This document shows positions 57,673 through 64,000 of a stretch of 64,000 nt of DNA, in pieces. Each line of letters opens with the position of its first letter. Position 1 is the first letter of the stretch. The stretch is taken from contig NC_065918.1 of assembly GCF_905147045.1 (NCBI RefSeq), positions 16,058,001 through 16,122,000 on the forward strand, in the 5' to 3' direction. The notes below the pieces were generated by a model. It was not told the origin of the DNA. It searched no databases and saw only the letters and a program-made list of their open reading frames with translations. The DNA comes from Nymphalis io. Taxonomy: Eukaryota; Arthropoda; Insecta; Lepidoptera; Nymphalidae. The position numbers were made by a program, and so were the translations under genes.

Positions 57673-59895
57673 GGAGGGTAGCGTATAAATTCGATGTTTA
57701 AAATCAGCTGACCTTCCCGTAACGGCCACTCTCGATTAAGAATATTTCAAAAATAAAAAGCCAAGAGAATAATGGAGCTTATTAATAACAAAATTTTCAC
57801 GATTTAAATCTTATTTATGCACATGAAAACTCAGTGTCTCTTGCCCGAATTTGAGACTGCAATCTTAAGATTGTCGTGTAGTTTTTTTAAGTGTTTAATT
57901 ATTATTATATTTCCATAATATCAACGATTATGATTTCGTTCTCAATGGACACTTTCATTGTACGTTGTTACATGTCTCAAAATAACTTAATAATTTAAGT
58001 AATGTAAAGCTTGTAATACTTATTGTATTGGAAATGAGTTATTCGATTATACGAGCGTGCTCCAGTGGTGTGTGTTGGCCTTGTTAATATGTAATGATAT
58101 GTGCTTCAGAGAACATGTTAATCCGTCAAGGCGTATTATTACCACTACTGTTGAAAATAAACGCTTATTCTAAGAAAATTATTCAAGAAGAAATCAAATT
58201 GGAAAAGTTATACCGCACAATTGGTATAAGAACTTGGTTTTAATTTGGAACGGGTATGTCTAATGAAAAAAAAATTTTTTGATAAATTAAAGATAAAAAA
58301 TATCACTATTTTGAAGAATTGTAATTCTTACAGATGAAAGTCGAAGACGAAATGTTTATGTATAAGAGCTTAACGAACCTTTCCCCCTCTTGGGAGTTGA
58401 CATATTTAAAACTATATGCCAACTATTTTTAAAACTGTACTTTAAAGTGACAAAATTCCTACCATTTCTTAATACTGCAAATTTAATAATAAAAACGCAA
58501 GAAATTTAAATGATTTTACAAGCTTTAATTTAATTTGCAATGTATGTTTGTTCGGGTGAAATCTTGCAACTCAATTTTGAAGCAGATATCTTCAACCGAT
58601 TGAGCTGAAATTTTGTATAAACGTTTAGTTTGGATGACAATGAGTGGTAAGCTGTATGACGTCATTCTAAATCTAATATAGCAGAGCACCCATAATAGCG
58701 GACTAGTTATTTTTAATGCTCTTCGAATATGAGTAGCAAATGAAAGGACTTGCTGAGATTACGAATGCGAGTTCAACTCCGTTGCTCCAATCCGTCTAAA
58801 ATTTGGTGTACTATGGTTTTTTGGGAGTCCTCGATTATTTCATTGAGGTCGAATTATTTGAATCTGTAGCATCGATTGGTTAACTTTGACTTGCGTAATT
58901 TGGCAAGGTAGGCGTTAATAGCAATGAACATAAAAACGTCATACAATAAAGAGACAGATTTACCTGTGTATATAAAAACAAATAAATTGAATAGCCTGAT
59001 CTAATTGATTTTAATTTTTAAAATTTTCAAACTAAGTTTAAGGATTTAAATCTCGCGACAAGCTTTTATAACATAAAAATTGTGTAAAGACCTTATAAGT
59101 TGATAGTGAAAGTTTTAAAGGAAAAGTTTAATTTATTCTTTTTAGCGTATTTAAATAAAAGCTTGTTTTTAAAAAAGTTTTTTTCTTTTAATACGTATAA
59201 GTTCCCAAACTGAAGGAGGTACCATTATTACCCCCTAAAGGTTTGATTTTTGCAAAACATTGTTAACGTTAATTTAGACATATCATTTATATAAAACTAT
59301 TAAAATTATGAATCATAAAGACTTATTTTTTTTAAAAGGAGTGGTGTTAGGTACCTACTCGGGCGGTGTAAGAAATTGTTGACTTATTATGATGCCAATA
59401 TCTGGTGGCGACGGTAATAACTTACAATAAAGTAATATTTGCACGGCTTATTGCATCTCAGGACTGTGAGACATAAAGGTACTATACTTAAGTTTTTTGA
59501 TCAACCCACATGTGAATTGAAAGAACGTTCGTTACTAGTACGTTTCCAACATAAAGCAGTTGATAATATTGAAACCGTAAGATCTATCATAAAAACGCTT
59601 TAATTTTAAGCTTTATCGGCCTTGAGATTTAAAAAAATTAATATTGATTAAAAAAAATAGGCCATTTCGCATCTTGACCATTAGGCCGCAACAGTACAGA
59701 CGCTGGACTGCAATACTATACTATAACTATATCAATGGATCTATTGTAACGTATTCGCAACGAAATTGCATTTAAATTGCGATTTTTTTCGATTTTATTT
59801 AAAAATAAATAAATAAATACAGTACTCCTATCCTTTAATAAATTAATTGGTTTTGATAAAGAACGACGGTTGAAGGTTTTACTCAGCAAATTTTT
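57673..59895. other. Proposed 5' intron with weak repeat traces
   Basis: 57810-57880 (minus) resembles the family A head (gcacatgaaaactcagtgtc). 58530-58880 (cgattgagctgaaattttgt ... ccgtctaaaatttggtgta) looks like the body of a non-autonomous DNA element. No gene. Confidence 0.35.
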
Positions 59896-59960
59896 CTTTC
59901 TTTCTGAACCGGTGGTAACTTTAATTTTTTAAAATCTTTGAAAAATAACGATTCAAAAGA
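59896..59960 (-). repeat. Family E fragment
   Basis: TTCTTTCTGAACCGGTGGTA then ACTTTAA and AACGATTCAAAAG is family E in reverse. Confidence 0.5.
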
Positions 59961-61065
59961 CAAGTTCTGTAAAACCTACTTGGTTAAAGCATATTTGCTA
60001 GACTAGTTATTTTTTAATTTGATTGCGATCCACAGCCGTTCCATCGGCGTCTTCTTGTAGAATAGCCCTAGCGGATATTTTTACCTAAATTGAAACGAAT
60101 ATCCCAATCAATTGAAAGACTAAGTTTTATAATTCGAATAATAATCGTATTTCAATATTCGAGCCCTCGAAACTCGCCGCGAGGACTCATTTCTTTATAA
60201 TCCGTGACTTCTACTTAACAAAAGGTACATGACCGTTGAATTTAAAATATTTATTTCTTATAAAGCTTAAGTTTAAGTTCTTCAGTGACAATTGAAGAAA
60301 AAAATAACAGGTTAAATTTTTCATGGATGTCCGTCGGAACAAATAAAATATTTTTTAGTTTAAATTTATGTTTGTAGGTTTTTAAAACGCGTATTTCCTA
60401 TCAGCAAAACATTTAAGCATTCTAAACAATATATGTTTGCGAATAAAAATAAGTCCGACGGTCGAATAAATTGGAAACTCATTGGCCACGGCTAAACCCC
60501 CCAGCTGAGGTAATTTTCATTAATTACGGGTTCAATTCTTTTCCAGCGAGCGAGAGATGGAGTTGTGGCAATTATGTAAGTATACTTGGGTACATTTTTG
60601 ATACTTAATAGCCGTTTTATAGAAATTAAAAGTCACAAGAAAAACTGCAATTGAAAAATTATCTCATTCACACGCTGCGCGATTAATGTGAAAGTTTTAA
60701 TTTAACGCTTGAGCGTTACATTTGAAAACTTGAATTTTTAACACTTATTTCCGCAAAAACCAATTGTATTTACATGCATAAACTAGGTATGTTATACTAT
60801 TTAAAAATCGCGTAATTCTAATGAATATCCGTCGGATCAGATTTATTTTCCTTTAGAGATAAGAACAATAGATGTTTATGAATTTATTAGTTACATTTCG
60901 TTTATCGCTTTTCCTAGTAAACAACCTTGTTATAATTTAGACTGATGGGATGGCAAAAATTATAAAAAAAACCGTACGCAATCGCTGTGCCAGAACAAAC
61001 TTTTTCTTGAAAAGTTTTCCGAACTCGAATTTCTGAAAAATGCAATCAATGATTAGTATACTTAC
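59961..61065. other. First part of the proposed 5' intron
   Basis: AT-rich, no supported feature. The minus frame at 60937-61203 overlaps the first exon but has no ATG start. Confidence 0.4.
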
Positions 61066-61255
61066 CGTCCTCAGTTTTGCACTGCTCTGCACTTCTCTGC
61101 ACTGCTCTGCTCGACTGGATCTTAAATATCTTTTCGACACGGAATAGCTCAACCGAAACCCGCAGATAAAAAAAAATATCACTGAAATATTGTTAAGTTT
61201 CAAAGCGGTTGGTCAAAAGCTCGCGTCGAACTTTCACGGAGAGCGAACCTCATCT
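61066..61255 (-). other. Probable distal non-coding first exon of the CNG gene
   Basis: On the minus strand this stretch starts at an initiator-like TCAGATG and ends at a near-perfect donor, GGACG|gtaagta. It is richer in G and C than its flanks and has no long ATG frame. One ATG almost at the start opens a 17-codon uORF ending TGA. Near its 3' end it has imperfect GAGCAGAGCAGTGCA repeats. The nearest downstream minus-strand acceptor that fits is 39525, which begins with 30 nt of UTR before the long-isoform ATG; the intron would be about 21.5 kb. The link to the channel gene is inference, and the exon could belong to an unrecognised transcript. Confidence 0.5.
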
Positions 61256-61280
61256 GAGAACGGTGGAGGTGGACGGTAGT

Positions 61281-61287
61281 TTATATA
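61281..61287 (-). promoter_or_regulatory. TATA box of the distal promoter
   Basis: TATATAA on the minus strand has its first T 32 bp above the A of a TCAG initiator at 61254-61257, the classic arthropod core-promoter spacing. The sequence just above it is locally GC-rich. With the donor at 61065 it defines a coherent first exon. Confidence 0.55.
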
Positions 61288-61869
61288 GCTCGCCCTGCCC
61301 TGCGTAGCACTAACGGGGGGTGAACGGGGGCGCACATCGTTGATATTAGTTATTTTATTTTTTGTAATTCATTACTTTTGTTCCGATATTTCTATTATAA
61401 TATTTTAGTTTTAACTGACGTATAAATGGCAAATCATATGACATTAAAACTATATCTGAATCGTGTAAACAATTCATTAATGACTTTGCAATGTGCGGTT
61501 TCATTATCATTCTCCTGTGTTTTCCAGTGTCAGGATGTATTTGGTTTAGTACAATTACAACCTCCCCAAACATCGATACCTTTTAATGAAGTCCGTATAT
61601 TTTTGGATGGTTCGCCGTGAATGTTTGTGGAAACACGTCATAAGTGTTTAAATTTAGTTGTTTTAAATATAAAATAAATATATACATTTACACAGTGGCT
61701 TTTGCAGGACGGAAAAATGTATGGCAACGAAATAATAAACGGAAACGAATAAATAAGAATATTTTAATTTAAATAAACACGAGCGTCGCAAAATTTCACT
61801 TTAATCCAACGACTATGAATTTGCGGGGCTGGGTTTTTCGATGATCCACTCATGAGGCCCATGACCGTA

Positions 61870-62147
61870 ATTTTTTTTTTGCGGACGAGCATATAGGCCG
61901 CCTCATGGTAAGTGGTCACCTACGTCCATAGACATTAGCATTGTAAGAAATGTTAGCCATCACTTACATCGTCAATGTGCCACCAATCTTGGGAACTACG
62001 ATGTTATATCCCATGTGCCTGTAATTACACTGGCTCACTCAACCTTCAAACCGGAACACAACAATGCCAAGTACTGATGTTTTGCGGTAGAATATCTGAT
62101 GAGTGGGTGGTATCTACCCAGACGAGCTTGCACAAAGCCCTACCAGC
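61870..62147 (-). mobile_element. Family B element, copy 11
   Basis: The T-run, GCGGACGAGCATATAGGCCG, ACCTTCAAACCGGAACACAA and TTGCACAAAGCCCTACCAGC are present. It lies about 0.6 kb upstream of the distal promoter. Confidence 0.8.
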
Positions 62148-62378
62148 ATTAGGAAAGAGTTAAAAAATATGTTTCAAAGAAAATGGTTCATACTTCTAGT
62201 AACCCAAGAGGCGGCGCTTACTTAGCCCAAAAACTCAATCTAGCGGTTCAGAGAGAAAATAGTGCCAGGGACAGGTCAATCTTTTGGATGGCGTGTTTTG
62301 TCTATAAATTTATAATTTAGAGTTTGTTTTTATTTTAGATTTAGTTTACTCTTGTATTGATGTATGAAATATTTAGTA

Positions 62379-62511
62379 TATATACGACGCAAATACAAGA
62401 GAGTAAGTGAGTAGAGAGTATCGGCGAGATAGGACATTACGGCGTAAGAGGGCGTCATGCCGTTTGTCGTCACGGTATGCGAGTCGGTTTTACCCCCAAG
62501 ACGCGGTAAAA
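62379..62511 (+). repeat. Repeat family D, copy 4
   Basis: TATATACGACGCAAATACAA, GAGTAGAGAGTATCGGCGAG, ACGGCGTAAGAGGGCGTCAT, GTCGTCACGGTATGCGAGTC and the AAGACGCGGTA end give the clearest copy of the family. Confidence 0.65.
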
Positions 62512-63299
62512 TATGATTTACACGGATAAATGGATATCGAGATATCTGTTTGAAATTAAAGTATTTCGACTTTTATTTAATTTTCCATAATAGCTAACGA
62601 ATATATGGCGCTACAGTATATCAATTTCTGTATCGCCCCACGGATCACGACGAGAATTAGTATATTCGTCGTGTAATCATCGAATATAAATTCGAAGAAT
62701 ACTTCAACGCTAGTCATGTCGGATTTTACAACCACAATTTAAAGAGGCATTACGCCGGATGATTTTAATACATGTTGACATACTTGTTAGAGGTTAATAG
62801 TCTTCGACACCGTTTGTCAATCACCACCAAAATTGCACCAAAATATAGATTTTTTCATGGAGTAGGTGTTTGCTACACACTTTATTGTAGCTCATTAGCA
62901 GATGACATTCAACATTAAACGTTCATCATTAAAATTATTATATATTGGTATTTGAGCATTGAGAATATTCTTCATTCTTCATTTATTTATAGGAGAGATT
63001 TCATCCTTTTTTTTTATTTATATCTGGCTTATTTTGTTTGCCCACAACTAAACAATCATTGGCTTGTTGTCTAAGTTTCTGGCATCCGTATCGACGTGTT
63101 ATGGTGTTTGTCTGACTGGTATTGGCCACGGTGGCCATTCTCAAAAGAGGCTAGCCAACTCTTATTATAATGAATACGTATTTTTGAAACACCATCTGTG
63201 TTCTCTATTCTCTCAATCTCATAACCCGATAGATTGATGATAAAGGCCCAACGGTGTCACGAACTGTCTGAGGCTAGTGATTATAGTATACATTGTTTA
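62512..63299. other. Upstream flank, no gene
   Basis: No supported feature in this AT-rich stretch. Confidence 0.35.
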
Positions 63300-63522
63300 T
63301 ATTGGTGAGTTGGTGGCAAATGGGCCACCTAATGGAAAATGGTCACCAATTCCCACAGACATTGACGCTGAGGAAATATCAACCATCTTTGCCATCGCCA
63401 ATTCGCCATTATATTATGTGCCTTGTGCCTGTAGATGAACTGCTCACTAGCCCCTTCAAATTAGAACGTAACATTACTAATTAAGTAACTAATAACTACC
63501 CAGAAGGGCTCAACCTACTAAT
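63300..63522 (-). repeat. Family B element, copy 12 (decayed)
   Basis: GGCAAATGGGCCACCTAATG, CCATCGCCAATTCGCCA, TTGTGCCTGTAGATGAACTG and CCCCTTCAAATTAGAACGTA appear in family order. Confidence 0.6.
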
Positions 63523-64000
63523 AAGTTACTTTTATTAGTTTTACCCGTTGTTTGAACCCAAGACCTCAAGAATAGAAGCCTTATATGCTAGACTGGTCCA
63601 ATATGGTGTTGCAACGTATTACTTATTAAGGTAGTAAAATTATGACCATATATTTTTAAAAGGCTTAAACTTTAACTGTAGAATGTTAAATATGTTTTAA
63701 CTTTTAATAGGCAATGTCATGTTCTGAATGCTTAAGCGGTAGTCGCCTGCTCATTTCGAAGGTAAACGCTTCGCATGCAGAATTTTCCTCCCATATCATG
63801 ACCGGTCATCCTTAGTCTTTTTATTTATCGCTTAAATATTAAATATCTTTTAATATTTATTTAATTTTATTATTATATATAATATAAGACTTAAGCACAG
63901 GTAAGAAGAACTGTGACACGGGGTAGACATTTATGAGAAAATTCAGTTTTAGAGAATTCCATAATTTAATCTTTATCCGGTCTTTTATTCATACTTTCAG
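63523..64000. other. Window end, no gene
   Basis: No supported feature. Confidence 0.35.

Overview
The window looks like lepidopteran nuclear DNA, most likely from a nymphalid butterfly. It is strongly AT-rich, has GT-AG introns and one intron-rich animal gene, and is crowded with dispersed repeats of the kind found around butterfly loci: tRNA-headed SINEs, a ~285 bp poly(A)-tailed element, RTE-like and jockey/CR1-like LINE fragments, and Helitron helicase remnants. The species-level placement rests on recall of these repeats and is moderate. I see no sign of bacterial, viral or organellar DNA.

There is one confident protein-coding gene, on the minus strand: a cyclic nucleotide-gated channel of the CNGA type (insect CngA-like). 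Nine coding exons between 39495 and 14159 join in perfect phase into 2310 nt, or 769 residues. They run from a proline-rich N-terminus through S1-S4, S5, a TIGETP pore and S6, then a C-linker, a cyclic-nucleotide-binding domain and a C-terminal coiled coil. Two further elements are inferred. The first is an intronic alternative first exon at 30660-30713 with its own TATA box; it encodes an 18-residue N-terminus, joins in phase to the channel core and gives 686 residues. The second is a distal non-coding first exon at 61066-61255 with a well-spaced TATA box, an initiator and a splice donor; it probably serves the long isoform. If both are right, the transcription unit covers about 47 kb of the 64 kb.

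Layout: 1-14 kb is 3' flanking DNA with repeats, one inverted Helitron remnant and a probable 3' UTR. 14.1-19.2 kb holds the channel core exons. 19.2-38.2 kb is one large intron carrying a second Helitron copy, a nested RTE insertion, many SINEs and the internal promoter. 38.2-39.5 kb holds the N-terminal exons. 39.5-61.1 kb is the proposed 5' intron, with SINEs, LINE fragments and a TA-rich palindrome. 61.3-64 kb is upstream flank with further repeats.

I found no new multi-gene system. The points most worth a second look are the alternative promoters of the channel gene, the short VFTI.K motif shared by the two alternative N-termini, the 3'-end similarity between the abundant tRNA-headed SINE and an RTE LINE copy in the same window (suggesting LINE-driven SINE mobilisation), and the pair of opposed Helitron remnants flanking the core exons.
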